A DNA stretch of 64,000 bases from Typhlomys cinereus (taxonomy: Eukaryota; Chordata; Mammalia; Rodentia; Platacanthomyidae). Position 1 is the stretch's first letter; each line of letters opens with the position of its first letter. The position numbers were made by a program, and so were the translations under genes. Below the pieces are notes generated by a model. That model had not been told where the DNA came from, did no database searches, and was given only the letters and a program-made list of their open reading frames with translations. Below are positions 23,186 to 35,437 of the stretch, one piece after another. The stretch covers positions 5,309,021 to 5,373,020 of the forward strand of contig JALPQD010000027.1 of the NCBI GenBank assembly GCA_023101885.1, given 5' to 3'.

Positions 23186-23765
23186 TTCATTAAAAATTTA
23201 ATTATACATTTTAAAATTTTTTACCAGTTCCCTCCCTCCCCCCTCCTCCCCCCGAACCTCCTCCTCCCCCTCCCCTTCCCCCAGTGTCTCCCCCCCAATT
23301 CCCAGAGAGTCCTTTATTGTGTACGCCTAACTCTCCACTGGGTCCTCCTCTCCGATGACATATAAGGACCCAGTGGCATTTCCATAAGCCCTTTCTCTTG
23401 TTCCCCTTAAGCATAAGATCACTACTATGGCTGTCAATCCCTTGCCTCCAGGGGTCTCGGTGCCCTTAACAGATGCTAGACTTTATGAGGGCAACAATGC
23501 GCTGGACATTGCGCAGGGCATGCAAAGTCCCATTATGATTGCTTTGGCCCCAACTATTGTTGAGAATCTTGCAAATCGTTGCTCCTCCCATCCTTTTGCT
23601 CTTACAATCTTACCGCCCCCTCTTCCGCAAATGTCCCTGAGCTCCAGGATGGGGAGAGATTAGGCTGGCCTAGTTCTATGTGATTGATATAGAGTCTCTG
23701 AAGTTCTGCATTGTGGTTTGTTGATTTTCTTTTGCAGTTTTGCTGCTCCTGCAATTCCCTGCACA
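23186..23765 (-). mobile_element. 5'-truncated L1, 3'-UTR end, antisense (copy a)
   Basis: From the left: a T/A-rich tail remnant, a C-rich tract (antisense of the polypurine tract, 23221-23300), then 'gagtcctttattgtgtacgc', 'ttaagcataagatcactact', 'ggacattgcgcagggcatgc' and 'agttttgctgctcctgcaa'. Candidate 9-bp target-site duplication 'tcagttttt' at 23177-23185 and 23766-23774. It shares its order with copies at 24.1, 33.2 and 50.6 kb. Frames on either strand here are shadows of the UTR. Confidence 0.85.
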
Positions 23766-23774
23766 TCAGTTTTT

Positions 23775-24090
23775 AATAGTGTAGAAAGCAGAAGTTTGGA
23801 GCTAGGAAAGAATGAACAAAGGAGAGATTTTGACCATAAAATGAGTAGAAAGTTTTCATTAGACTAGGGAGATAAGTTTCAGTGATTTCTTTTACATATG
23901 GAAGACAGTTAACAAATACATTATATATTTCTAAATTTGTCTAAGAATAAATTTTAACATTCCAATTACAAAAAATTAAGATTATGAGGTGATGAATGTT
24001 CTGATTGAGTTGATTGAATTGTGACTGTAATACATTGATTAAAACATTGCATTATATTTTTTAAAATGTGAAATTATTTTTATATTATAT
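23775..24090. other. spacer between two L1 ends; nothing recognised
   Basis: AT-rich sequence, unrelated by eye to either neighbouring L1 piece. Confidence 0.4.
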
Positions 24091-24092
24091 TT

Positions 24093-24730
24093 GAAAATCA
24101 TTTTTTTATTTCCACTCATACAAACTTAACAGGTACACCAGTCCCCCCTCCCTCCAACCCCCTATCCCCCTGTGCTCGCTCTCTTTTCCCTCCCCATCCC
24201 ACAGTGCCTCCTCCTCCCATCCCCGGGGCATCCTTTAATGTCCATGCCAAGCTCTCCTCTGGGTCCTCCTCTCCAATGAGGTGCAAGGACCCAGTGGCAT
24301 TTCCCAGAACCCTTTCCTGTGTTTCCTTTAAGCATAGGAACACTACTGTTGCTGTCAATCCCTTACCTCCCAGGATCCTAGTGCCTTTAGCAAATGCTAG
24401 ACTTTGTGAGGTCAGTAGTGTGTTGGACATTGCGCAGGGCATGTAAAGTCCAATTATGATTGCTTTGGCCCTAACTCGTGTGGAGTATCTTGCATATCAT
24501 TACTCCTCCCATCCTTGTGCTCTTACAATCTTACCGCCCCCTCTTCCGCAAATTTCCCTGAGCTTCAGGATGGGGAGAGATTAGGCTGGCTTAGTTCCAG
24601 GTGATTATACAGAGTCTCTGATGTTCTGGATTATAATTTGTTGATTTTTTTTTTCAGTTTTGCTGCTCCCGCAATGCCCTTGGCTTCACTCTGATGGGTA
24701 TTGGATGTCACCCCCTGGCCAGATTTTAAA
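24093..24730 (-). mobile_element. 5'-truncated L1, 3'-UTR end, antisense (copy b)
   Basis: Same order as copy a: T-rich tail, 'cactcatacaaacttaacag', C-rich tract, 'ggcatcctttaatgtccatg', 'ctctgggtcctcctctccaa', 'ggacattgcgcagggcatgt', 'ttaccgccccctcttccgca', 'agttttgctgctcccgcaat'. It reaches further 5' than copy a ('gggtattggatgtcaccccc'). Copies a and b are very similar in the shared part, suggesting the same young subfamily. The target-site duplication was not resolved. Confidence 0.85.
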
Positions 24731-27630
24731 TGATCAGTGAAATGTATTGCATTATTTATAGGAGGAAAAATTCTGAGGATGGATTTTGTTTTTCCTTGAT
24801 AGTGTTTAACACTGGGAATTATTTTAAATACTTCTGACCATACTCAAGGAAAAAATGAGATCCACAGATACTTTTGTCCAACTGAGATGTTTACTAAGCA
24901 TAAACGCTACAAATAATTCTGAGTGTTCCACAACTCAAGAAGTAGTGATCATCTACCAAAGGCTGAGCTTCATTCAATCAAGAGATGACAAGGAAAACCT
25001 TCCAAAATGACTGGTGGTCAACATTTAATATATTTAGCAGACATAAGACTGAAACAAATGTGTGGATCAGAGTAAAATGCATCATAAATTTCATGTGTAC
25101 CAACAACTTAGAAAAATACAAGGAAGAAAAGTTGAGAGTCTAAAGGAAAGGAAATTGATGTTTCTCAAAAAATTAAATATGCCTCAACTACAATAGGTAA
25201 AATACCATAGACAAGATATTTACTATTCAGCTCATCTATGTAGAGTTAAAGATGTCACAAAATGTCAGTTTATCAAAAAGTAATGAATTATAACATAGCA
25301 GGATTATATAGTTTAATCCTACAGAATCAGAAAATAAGTATTTTAAAATATATATATTGCTAAATGGATAAAATTAGAAATGCTGAATAATTTGAAATGA
25401 CAAAATTTACTTTAAAATTGTATAGTTTAAATTGAATAGTTCTTTGAATACTATGGTGAGGTCAACATATTTTTCTATCCCAAAGAGCAACAGGGATGTC
25501 AAGAAAAAAATCTGATACAACATATAAAATGGGTTACAACACATTTGGGACAGCAAACACTTCGTGAATCTGAGGAAAAGACATAGATGCTGCCTTCTCA
25601 TTTTCTCTCTAATTGAACAAGATTGGAGATCCCAAGGGTTAGGGACTCTAAATGAAAGATTTTGCTTTAAACATTTCTCTAGAATGGTCCTAATTCACTG
25701 TAGATCTCCCTGGTCAGAATCATTCTTGTTACTGAGTTCTCTGAAGACAGAAAGAGTTTAAAACTCGGAGATAAACATTTATTTTCAAATATAAGAACTC
25801 TTTCTCAGTGTCCCTTCCTAGATTATTTGCATCAGAAATACTTGATAAATACCAAAGTAAATATTTTCCGTGTCCATATTTCATTTCAGAGGAAGATAAG
25901 GAAATTTGCAGAGAAAAAGAGAGAGAGAGAGCCTAAGTCAACAGTGTGGAAAGAAAGGCCCACAGACCTAAAGTAATCATAGTAATTAGTTTAATTTAAG
26001 TCAAGATTGTACCAGTCACTGGTACAATTAAGGGCAATGTGTTTGATTTCTGAATGCTCATTTACCTTAGTTAGTTTCATATTAGAGGGTCAGAATAGAG
26101 ATTCATTTGTTTTGTGCTGTCTAAACAAGATACTAAAAAAGCTTATGATATCAGAGCTGGGCTGAAGTTTTTCAAACTCAGTGAGCTAGCAAAAGTAAAT
26201 AACCCTAAGTCCCACAGCCTTCTGAAAAAAAAAAAAGAAGAAGAAAAAGCAATGTGAAACAAAAACAAAACAAAGCAAAATAAAAACACCATGAAACATT
26301 AATAAAGCATGTATTCTATACAATAGGTTGCCAAGGGCAGTAATTGAATTTCATGAATCCAAAGGGGATTGCTTTTCAATTGTAAAATGACGAACATTTA
26401 GCAAACACTCTAACACATGTCAAACCCAGAGGTATAAACTGTTATAAGGACTTATTTTATGGTCTGAATCATCCTTTGTCCTAAAAATAGCCAGGAAAAT
26501 GTACATGATCCCTAGCTTGGCTTGGCTCATTTGCAAGGTCGTTTAGTTTGAAAGGATTGTTGAAACTAGCATGCCCAGATGCAATGCTGATACACACAAA
26601 CATACCACAACACATTTACAGGTTGGATGATCCATGTGGTAGCAAGGTAGGATGGACCCTGTGTTCTCTCCATTAGCTGGAGATTAGAGCATGCTTCACG
26701 AGTAAGTGTTGTCCTACCTCATTATCCCTGTGGACGTTATGGCTCAACTTAGAAAGCAGAAAACATCTGGGACTGTCAGTGTCACCATAATACTCCCTCA
26801 AGTGGTGACCTAGCAGATATCTGAAGTAAATAAATGTTGACATTCACAGATTAAAGTCATCACCCTTATTTGTGTCAGGAAGGACTGATAAAATCTTGAT
26901 CTCAAACTAGAGCCATCCCTTCAGATACTGTCACATCTTAGGACTTCTGTCTGCACTTCTAACTTCAACTGAAACTCTTTGCAACTTTATTTATCTTCAT
27001 GTGAAGTAATTATGTGCACATGCATAGGAATGTGCACAAAGTATTAAGTTTGGTATTCTGCACCCTGCAGGGCCAGTTAAGTTGTGTCTGCTAAACTCCA
27101 ATTTCTATTGCCCTTCTTTAGGATTTGCAATGAATATCACAGTAAAATACACAACACAAAATGTCCTCCACTTCTGACACTTATAAGGTAAAAAGAACTA
27201 TTGAAAATAATTTCAACTCAAAGACTCAATGAATTAAATACACATTTGATATTATCTCTTCAAATTCTTTTTAATACTTGGAAAAATGGCCTTTCATCTG
27301 TTTCATTTCCAGATTTTATCTTAATAAATGTAGGTACATGAGCTTTATATCATGACATTATGGCTTGCACATGGGCAGTGCAATAGTTATTGCAATAAAT
27401 CAAATTAAGATACATAAACAAATAACATGAATCTCACACAGTCATTATATTGTATAACAAAAGTCACTGGATTCTACTCAACGAAAATCTCAAGAATAAT
27501 ACATATTCATATGATCTCCCATTTTCTTGTCCTCATTCCACTTCCTGGACTGTTTGGGTCTCTATTTTTTTGTGTTTTTATGCACTAGCAAAATTCAGAA
27601 TCCTTACCATTTTCCAGAATTTTGTTTGAT
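24731..27630. other. no gene seen; AT-rich interval
   Basis: No gene recognised in about 2.9 kb. A short (GA)n run lies at about 25916-25931 and an A-rich stretch at 26226-26300 that could be an old SINE tail. Confidence 0.4.
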
Positions 27631-27634
27631 CTGA

Positions 27635-27720
27635 GGACATAATGCTAAGTAAAACAAACCAGGCATCAAAAGAAAAGTATTCTACGATATCACTGATGTG
27701 TGGACACTTTAAAAATTATT
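27635..27720 (+). mobile_element. old mammalian-wide L1 fragment
   Basis: 'gaggacataatgctaagtaa', 'acaaaccaggcatcaaaaga' and 'tatcactgatgtgtggac' follow the order of a conserved segment near the 3' end of L1M-type elements as remembered. Short and diverged. Confidence 0.5.
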
Positions 27721-27859
27721 CTGTATTTATCTATTAAAAACCTCTGTAGCATGAAAAATTAAAGACACAATTAACCCTTTAACTTAAACCCACTTTAGTT
27801 TTCTCCAAATTCTAATATTGTGAGTGTACATGAGAATCATGTACTGTAAAAACTCTTAA

Positions 27860-27995
27860 TTTTGTTTGGTTTTACTTGATTTGAGATAGGGCATCCTTTA
27901 TGTTTCAGACTGGTCTCAACCTGGTGTATTCAAATGATCCTTCTACCTCAGTCTCCTGAAGGCTGATATTATACATCCTTGAAATCATTCTTGGC
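27860..27995 (-). mobile_element. B1-type SINE, diverged
   Basis: Plus-strand 'gatttgagatagggcatcct', 'agactggtctcaacctggtg', 'cctcagtctcctgaaggctg' is the antisense order of B1; many substitutions. Confidence 0.65.
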
Positions 27996-28224
27996 TTTCT
28001 TCAAATGTAATTTGTTTCTACTTTCATATTGATTATTTTGAAGTAAAATAATCTTTAATAATTTTTAATAGTTTAGACATATTCATATATTATGTAACAC
28101 ATTTTATAGGTCAGGGATCTCAGTTGCCTTAGTTGAGTCCTTTCTTTATATCATCAGAAAGTTGAGACCCAAATGTCAACCCCACTACATTCCTTTCCAG
28201 TGTTTGAGATGGTCTTTATCTATT

Positions 28225-28620
28225 TTTTTAATAATCAATTTTTGTCTTTGCAAATTTCATGCATGTATGTAATATATCTGTTTATTTTTCCCCATCTTTT
28301 CCCCATCTCTGCTTAAGAATCATTTTCTCTTATTTATGGCATTTTGTTTTGTTTTGTGTCATAATAAGTTTAAGCATAGCAATCTATGTGATTACAGGTT
28401 TGGAGCTATCTATTGGAATCTAGTGGAGACACTGCTGAATAGTATTCTGCAAGCTCTCTCGGAATCTGTGAGCTGCCAATACTTCAGCAGCAAATGGTGG
28501 GCCCTCTTGGGTCTTCTCCCATCCCTAACTGTTTGTTGGCCAGGTAGTCTTGTGTTAATTCAATGCCAGTCACTTCTGTTCCTGTGATTTCAGGGTTACC
28601 ACGGGCTGGCATAGCATGGC
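28225..28620 (-). mobile_element. older rodent L1 3' end, antisense
   Basis: 'gcaaatttcatgcatgtatg', then 'taatatatctgtttattttt' and 'ccccatcttttccccatctc', are the antisense of the A-rich end and 3'-UTR of older rodent L1 (Lx-like) elements as remembered. The right-hand part, with 'caatacttcagcagcaaatg' and 'tgggccctcttgggtcttct', is consistent with L1 3'-UTR but less certain. The 83-codon frame across it is a shadow. Confidence 0.55.
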
Positions 28621-28624
28621 ATGC

Positions 28625-31360
28625 TTAAGCAAATCATTTATTGTTAGTTCGATGGCCCCAGTTTTTATAAGTAATTCTACCCCCAAATATTTACTGGTGT
28701 TTAAGAATCTTGATATCAAAGTTGGGCAGATTAAGCCTCAAATACTGATAAAACCTCTTAAAAGCTATGTCACTTTGGACATGTTACTTCATCTCCCTGA
28801 GTATCAACTTGACTTTTTACCAAACGGTACACTATTGATAGAGAATTAACTAAGATAATTGATGTAAACTAATGTTACCAGTGTTCATACATTGTTAGAT
28901 ATTATAATGACATATTTTTGCTCTTTTGAATTAATTTTTGTTGGTTCCCCCAAAGTGAGAATATTGGCTAGATTGCTTGATGACATACTTGAGTTGCAGT
29001 ATATTAGAATGACTAACTATATTGGGGGCATGGGTACATTTACATAATGAATGTCTTCTTTCTCTTTCAAATTACAAACACCTCTTTTTGGTGGGCCACA
29101 AGTGTGTTGCTATAGAAGAAGAAGAGCAGACTGTTAAGAATGCACACACTTCTGATTGATTTGAGATTTAAGAAAGAGGAATTTATTTCTAATTGAGGGA
29201 CTGGTGGCCATGATTCAGCCTTTAAATGGTAGAGCATAGTACAGAAGAGGCAGCATAAGAACAGAAAAAGTAGAGAGAGATCTGGCATGACAGTATGTCA
29301 GAAGGAAGAAGAAGCTTGGAGAGTAGAAGAGGGCAAGAGAAGAGAGCCACATTTCTGATTTAGCTGTTGCCTGATTAACTTTATAATCAGGAAACATTTC
29401 AAATGATATAAGAATAATGTATCTGTTAACCAATGTCAATACTTTTGTACTAATACAGTTCTTTTTTTAATTAATAACTGAATAATTTTTTTTCTTTTTA
29501 CATTGGTATTTCATACAAGTCTAATTCTGGGGTTTAAATTTTTTCAGAGGATTTACTGACAACTAAGGATATGGATGTCTCTTTAAGATAAAAAGTTTTC
29601 ATATACTCTTTTTTGCTCAGTTTCATTATTTTCCTTACTATTAAAGCAAAATTTTGCAACTTTGTGTTATCACCTACTGACTTTCTTTTGCAATTTTTCC
29701 ACTACTTCCATATTCATATGTATATTTTCTGAAGATTTCATTATTCTTGGAGAGATCTCTAGCTATATACAAAAATGACACTTGATATCTCAGCAGGAGG
29801 ATTTTTCCCCTTTTCTACACATAAGTCATGGTACCTGATATTCACTCAAGCGCTGTTCAAAGAAGTAAGATGCAGTTTGAAAACAACAAAAGTGCCTCAG
29901 ATAAAAATAAACTCCACTATGACATCATTGTAGATATTTTCATTTGTGTTGAGAGGAAGTGATTCATGTTTCTGTTGTATAAGGTCTTCAGGATATCTGC
30001 ATACTTCAGGGGGAGGAGTACTTCTTCCAAATATGTAATAACCTTTTCAAGGTGCATCTCTGTTTTGGTTATTCTTTTACTGTTTTATGATGATTACCAC
30101 CAAACCACATAAATTATGAAAAAAACACTGATATATCACCATAAATGTTAACTTGCCAAACTCTTTCTTAATATTTTAAATTCATTCCTTTTGGACTACA
30201 TTTAAATGCTCTTAAAGTAGCTCATGAAAATTGTTTGTAATTATACAAGTCATGCATATGTAATTGAATTTACTTTCCAGAATAATCTAGTGAAGATGGA
30301 TAGAGTACTAGAATTTAATCAGTCTTGAGGACAAACTATTTAGTCACTACAATTTCCCAATTACAGATCTTTGATGAAAAGCATCTTATGGTTGTCATTT
30401 TTATATCTCTGTGCTTTAATATTTTCAACTAAGTGGTATAAAATTGAGGAAAAATATGGTTACTGGCAGAAATTAGTGTATCACTTAAAAAATAAAACTT
30501 TATTTTATGAGCATTATCTGTGAAAGAATTATGGGACTATGAAGAATTCAATTAATTTGAAAATTCCAAACATTATTTTTTATTCTTTTGAGAACAGAAA
30601 TAACTATTTCTCTACTTTGTGATTCTTAACCATGTCTGCTGACATTATTAATAAATATCAATGAATAACTATTATACTAGGCACTTGGATACCCATTATA
30701 TTATGTAATATTCACACCTCAGTGAGGTTGGTGTTATTAATTTTGTTTTATGGACAAAGAAATGGAACACTAAAGTTAAGTGCAAAGTTAAATGCAGAAC
30801 CAGAATGAAGAATCCAGTCTTTTAACTTTATGTCCTTTCCTCTGTTCAATGTCATCAATGTGCTTCAATGTGTCCACTAGATTTATGAATGGATGACATG
30901 GATGGGTAGATGGGTGAATAATTAGATAACAAATCTATTTTGCTATTAACTCAAAATCTATTGTCAACTTTAAATCAATGAAATTTTCTTAGAGAGAAAT
31001 ATTTTCCTCCAAATAGGGTAAACACACATCAGAGGATGTTACAAAAACATTTTTAATTGATACATTATAATATTCTTAAAAGAATATATTTGCCTACTAC
31101 TTTTGAAAGATTAAAAAGTAATATTTCTTCCACTGGAAATTTTAATTTTATTATTTTCAGTGAATAATTATGGGCTTCATATCATCTCCTTTTACATTTC
31201 TATGTCAAGATGAAAAGCTTTGAAAGTAAGTCCAAAATATAAATTAATTAAACATTTTTGAAAATTACCTGTAGGCCTCCATCAATATTAAATGGATCTG
31301 AGTATCTTATATGGCTCTAATTTACTAAATCAGGAAGTAGTTAGCATTATTTAATAATTT
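28625..31360. other. no gene seen; AT-rich interval
   Basis: About 2.7 kb with no recognised repeat or gene; frames are under 80 codons and without family resemblance. Confidence 0.4.
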
Positions 31361-31368
31361 GTGAAAAG

Positions 31369-31567
31369 AAAGGGCCAGAGGGATGGCTTAGGGATTAAAG
31401 TCTTTGCCTGGCAAGAAGAAAACTTGAGTTCAGATAGCAGGTCCCACACAGAAGCACCAGGCAGAAATGGTGACAGTCTTCGCATCTGGTCTATTTTGCC
31501 TGAGAATTCCAGGCAAAACAATAAAGAAGTAAAGGAATCCAGGATGTTTTCTGACATAATCCTTGGA

Positions 31568-31615
<48 letters not shown>

Positions 31616-31630
31616 GCACACACACAATTT
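31369..31630 (+). mobile_element. older copy of the tRNA-derived SINE family, with CT/CA tail
   Basis: Head 'gggccagagggatggcttag', B-box area 'cttgagttcagatagcagg', then 'gaagcaccaggcagaaatgg' and 'cgcatctggtctattttgcc' track the young SINE (for example 21056) with many differences. The tail is (CT)n at 31568-31592 followed by (CA)n to 31626. It abuts an L1 fragment at 31672. Frames across the tail are microsatellite artefacts. Confidence 0.65.
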
Positions 31631-31671
31631 GTGAATGTATTTCATTTTTCTCAAGATACTTCAAACAAGTT

Positions 31672-31790
31672 AGGGCTGCAGTAGCCAGAATTGGACTTTG
31701 CCTGACCTGCACAATGGCTGACTTGTCAATGACAACCCCAAAGTCTAGCATGGATCATAGGGAAGAAGGCTCCAGGCAGTAGGCTACTTC
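31672..31790 (+). mobile_element. L1 3'-UTR fragment, sense
   Basis: 'agggctgcagtagccagaat', 'tggactttgcctgacctgca', 'caatggctgacttgtcaatg' and 'aagaaggctccaggcagtag' closely match the sense L1 3' end at 60.36-60.46 kb. Both ends are truncated; no polypurine tract or A tail is present here. Confidence 0.75.
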
Positions 31791-31909
31791 TTTTTTATTT
31801 TTTCTAATCTATTTTGTATTAAAACTACGAGATTTTAATCATATTAAATTGAACTTCACTTTTAATTTTTCAAGAAAAAGGGCACCTCCATGTGTTTTGT
31901 TATTGTTTT

Positions 31910-32042
31910 ATTTGGTTTGGTTTATTGTACATTTGCGTAGGATGGGATTTTGCTATGTAGTTCAGTTTGGCCACAAGCTTATGATCCTCCTATCTCAGAT
32001 TCCAGAGTGCTGGGTTTACAAACAAGAGCCACCATGTCATAA
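31910..32042 (-). mobile_element. B1-type SINE, diverged
   Basis: Plus-strand 'gggattttgctatgtagttc', 'cctcctatctcagattccag', 'agtgctgggtttacaaacaa', 'gagccaccatg' is the antisense order of a B1. Confidence 0.75.
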
Positions 32043-33150
32043 TCAAGAGTTAAGGGACTTTTCTTTGTTTCATTGTCTATAACACAAGAAAGTTTTATTT
32101 AATCTGTTGCTTTTTATGAAGAAGAGATACTGAAACTTTAGAAAATACCAGTGGCCAATATGTGCATACAAATCAAAGAGGCTCCATCCAGTAGCTTCAC
32201 AGGTAACAGTTTAAAACTTGCAGCTCATTCTGATTGTTATGTAATTGGAAAGCCATATAAAGTAATATGTGTGATTTATGGCCTAATACTGGTTTAGAAG
32301 TCAAATTACATAAACCTCCAGAAAAAAGTCTTTCAGTTGCTACCAGAATAAATCAGAGTACATAATAATCATTTGTACATAATAACTAAAATGGGCATAG
32401 GAATATACTTGTATATCAAGAACTTAAGAATGGAAAAATATGAACTTAAAAGTATGTAAACCATAGACTAGCTGTTAACATATAAAAGAGTGTCACGCTT
32501 CTTCTCAAGTGGACCTATGTCTGTATCCCGTCAGAAAGGGAATGAAGTGCCATCTCTGCACACATAGAGTAATGTTTCTCAGTGAATATTTATCAGGTAT
32601 TTTTATGTCCATAAATCAATGATGAATTTACCCTAGGGAATTTTGCTCTATGTAAAGTCATGGATTGACTTACACATGATTTCAAATATAGAGAGAAATA
32701 AGCAGTATTTTCTCTTTATGGAATATAACTTTGAATCCTTTGAAAGATAAGAGAATCAATTCCCTTAATCTTTCCAATGGCTCTTTGTATTCTCTAGATA
32801 AGCAAACTGAGGCAGTACTGGAAGTTTAACTAGCTTGTTAAGTGTCAAATAGCTAATAGTTTGCATTAAGCCTGAGAGCCCTAAGAATGGGAGCTGGAAA
32901 ATAAGTGCTGGTCACTAAAGGAGACATTGTTTCTAACCTCACATTGTGATTAATGGTTCACTTCTCTTAAAGACATTAGTATTAGTTGAGGGACTAGATC
33001 AGTAGTCTTAAATTTCTTTATACCCTTCCCCAAACTATATAAAATATGGTCATATTAATGTCCAATAATTTAAAAATAAGACACACAATTTAAAATACAT
33101 AGATAGGATTCATAATAAAAAATAAAGTAATTCTGTCTTCAGAAAGAACG
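32043..33150. other. no gene seen
   Basis: AT-rich, no recognised repeat or coding pattern. Confidence 0.4.
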
Positions 33151-33159
33151 GTTATGTTT

Positions 33160-34117
33160 AAGTTTTTTTTCTCCATTTTATTTTTTTCCCAGTAATACAA
33201 GCTCAATAGGTTACCCCGACCTCTGTCCTCTCCCTCCCTTCTTCCCCCCATTCTCCCTTGGAGTCTCCCCCCCTTTTCCCTTCCTTTCACCCCCTTTCTC
33301 CCCATTTCCCAGTGTTTCCCCCTTTCTCCCTCCCATCCCCTGGAGCATCCTTGTGTGTGAATGCCAAAACACCCTCTGAGTTCTCCACCCTAGTGAGGGG
33401 TAAGGACTCAGTGGCCATTGTGCAGGTCAGGCAAAGTCCAATTCTGGCTGCTGCAGCCCTAACTTTTGTGGAGTATCTTGCATATTGTTGGTCCTCCCTA
33501 TCTTTCGGCTCTTACAATCTTGCCACCCCCTCTTCCCCAAGGTTCTCTGAGCTTCAGGAAGGGAGAGATTTGGCTGATCTGGTTCCAGGTGAATAATGTA
33601 GGGATCTTTGGTGTTCTGAATTATGGTTTGTTGTTTTCAATTTTGCTTTTCCTGCACTGCCCTTGTCTTCATTCTGATTGGTATGGAAGATCAACTCCTA
33701 ACTAAAGATAAAAGACTGTTTAAATGAAGATCTTAATATAAGAGGAGACTCAAAGTTAGATGGAAGAATAGGAGTAGGACACAGCAGTGGGGGGGGCAGT
33801 GTCCCATTTGCCAGATGGTTACCATTTATCTGCCAGTCCTGATATCCTCTCTGATTGGTGAGATCAAATGTCTTCAGTTGCAAGTAACTAGGAAAGTAAG
33901 TGACAGTGAGCTTCACCAGATCTCTTGCTACTTACATGCAATACTTGGTGGTTACCTATTTTCTCTACTGAAGCATGATCCTCTCTCCCCTTTTTTTGGG
34001 GGGTGGCCCTATTTCACCTTCCCTCCTGTTTATAATCTGTGTGATTACAGTAGGTATTATAGAGATTTTCCTTTGAATATGTCATTAAGTGGGATTGGTA
34101 CTAGGACAGAAATGATA
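33160..34117 (-). mobile_element. 5'-truncated L1, 3' end, antisense (copy c, about 960 bp)
   Basis: From the left: T-rich tail, C/T-rich tract at about 33220-33345, 'tggagcatccttgtgtgtga', 'gtgcaggtcaggcaaagtcc', 'ttgccaccccctcttcccca', 'gattggtatggaagatcaac', and then 'ctactgaagcatgatcctct' near 33965. The whole order is shared with the copy at 50.57-51.56 kb. Candidate 9-bp target-site duplication 'gttatgttt' at 33151-33159 and 34118-34126. No ORF2 sequence is retained in a readable frame. Frames here (33258-33596 and others) are UTR shadows. Confidence 0.8.
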
Positions 34118-34126
34118 GTTATGTTT

Positions 34127-34840
34127 CTAAAGGAATGATTCCAGTGTACATGGATATGAAAGTGATAATTCAAAAAACAAAATACACTGGAGATGCAAAG
34201 AAATGAGATTTGAAAGGACATGTTAGAAATTTGCAGGCTTTTGCTTAAGAAAAGTGAAAAAAGTTTGAATTTTATGTTAGTTCTGCTTGAAGGGAATGAT
34301 AGTCTAAAAGTGAACATGATGTAGTAAGTAAAGACTGCCTTTAAATGTGAGTTTATGTAAATAGATGCACATAAATTATCATTAAGGGAATTTATAGAAT
34401 TTAAAGGAAAACATTATTATATGGAACATTTTAATTTAGTTCACCTATTCTTCCCAATGACTCTTTTAGGAAATGAACTATCCATTTGGCCATTTGCAGA
34501 CAAGAAGCATGAATTTTGAAAAATTAAATGCTTGACCTAACTTAAAGCAGAATAAGTGGTTAAAACAAGTTTCAATTGTGCATACATTCCAACTCAAAAT
34601 CCATCCCTTATGCAACACTAATGCAATGTCCAAAAACAAAGGCAATAGGTTTCAACACATAACAAAACTCTAAATCTTCATGTTACAATTGCTTGAAGAT
34701 GACATTAAGCTAATCTACAAGAATAAATCCAGAGTATTTAAGATGATTTGAGTTACTAGTAGTTCAGAAGAATTCTTTAGATACACTGCTTATGAAGTTA
34801 GTATTTCATTTGTAGTGAAGTTTGTTTCTTTTCTTAAAAC
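34127..34840. other. no gene seen
   Basis: AT-rich, nothing recognised. Confidence 0.4.
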
Positions 34841-34844
34841 TGTG

Positions 34845-35165
34845 TTCAAAATACTTGCAAGAAGAAACTTAAGAGAGGAAGGGGTTTATCTTGTCTTATT
34901 GCCCAAAGGGTTTTCAACAGTCATGGCTGGGAAAGTATGGTTGACACCGCAGGAGACTTTTGGTGATATTGCATTAACAGTCAAGAAAGAGGAGAGTGAA
35001 CAGGAAATCAAGAAAGCTGTAGAATGTCTAGTCCTGTCCTTAGTAATCCACTTTTTCCAGTGATACTTTGCTTCCTAGAGGCTTTACAACCTTTCCAAAC
35101 AGCATCACTATCTGGGGACCAATTGTTTATACATGTTATTCTATGTAGACAATTCATATTCAAAC
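34845..35165 (-). mobile_element. ERVL-MaLR-like LTR, diverged
   Basis: Plus-strand 'agaaacttaagagaggaagg', then 'ggtttatcttgtcttattgc' and 'caacagtcatggctgggaaa', correspond to the antisense of the rodent MaLR/MT-like LTR 3' region. The same order is seen at 53.25 kb. The 82-codon plus frame over it is a shadow. Confidence 0.6.
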
Positions 35166-35375
35166 CATAATATTAGATATAGTATTATTGTAGTATACCA
35201 GAATTCTAATACTTAGAACACTGAGGCAGGAACCTCATGAGGTAAAGGCAGTCTGAACACAAGTAGAGGATTAAGGCAGAGTTTATTAGAGGAGAGGAAA
35301 AAAAACCCAGAACTCACAGACATGTGAGGATTAAAGGACAAGTGCTCATCATATAAAATACTCAATAAGTATTAT

Positions 35376-35437
35376 CTAGTGTTATTATTACTTGATGTCC
35401 AGTTTCCTAGTGTTATTATTACTTGATGTCCAGTTTC
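35376..35437. repeat. perfect 31-bp tandem duplication (2 copies)
   Basis: A 31-bp unit beginning 'ctagtgttattattac' and ending 'gatgtccagtttc' occurs at 35376-35406 and again, identical, at 35407-35437. Perfect identity implies a recent duplication by slippage or an assembly effect. Confidence 0.97.

Noticed and set aside
23211..24446. Frames rich in Gly/Arg/Glu or Pro/Ser around the C-rich tracts
   Set aside because: They translate the L1 3'-UTR polypurine tract and adjacent UTR in both directions; similar frames recur at every copy of this L1 end.
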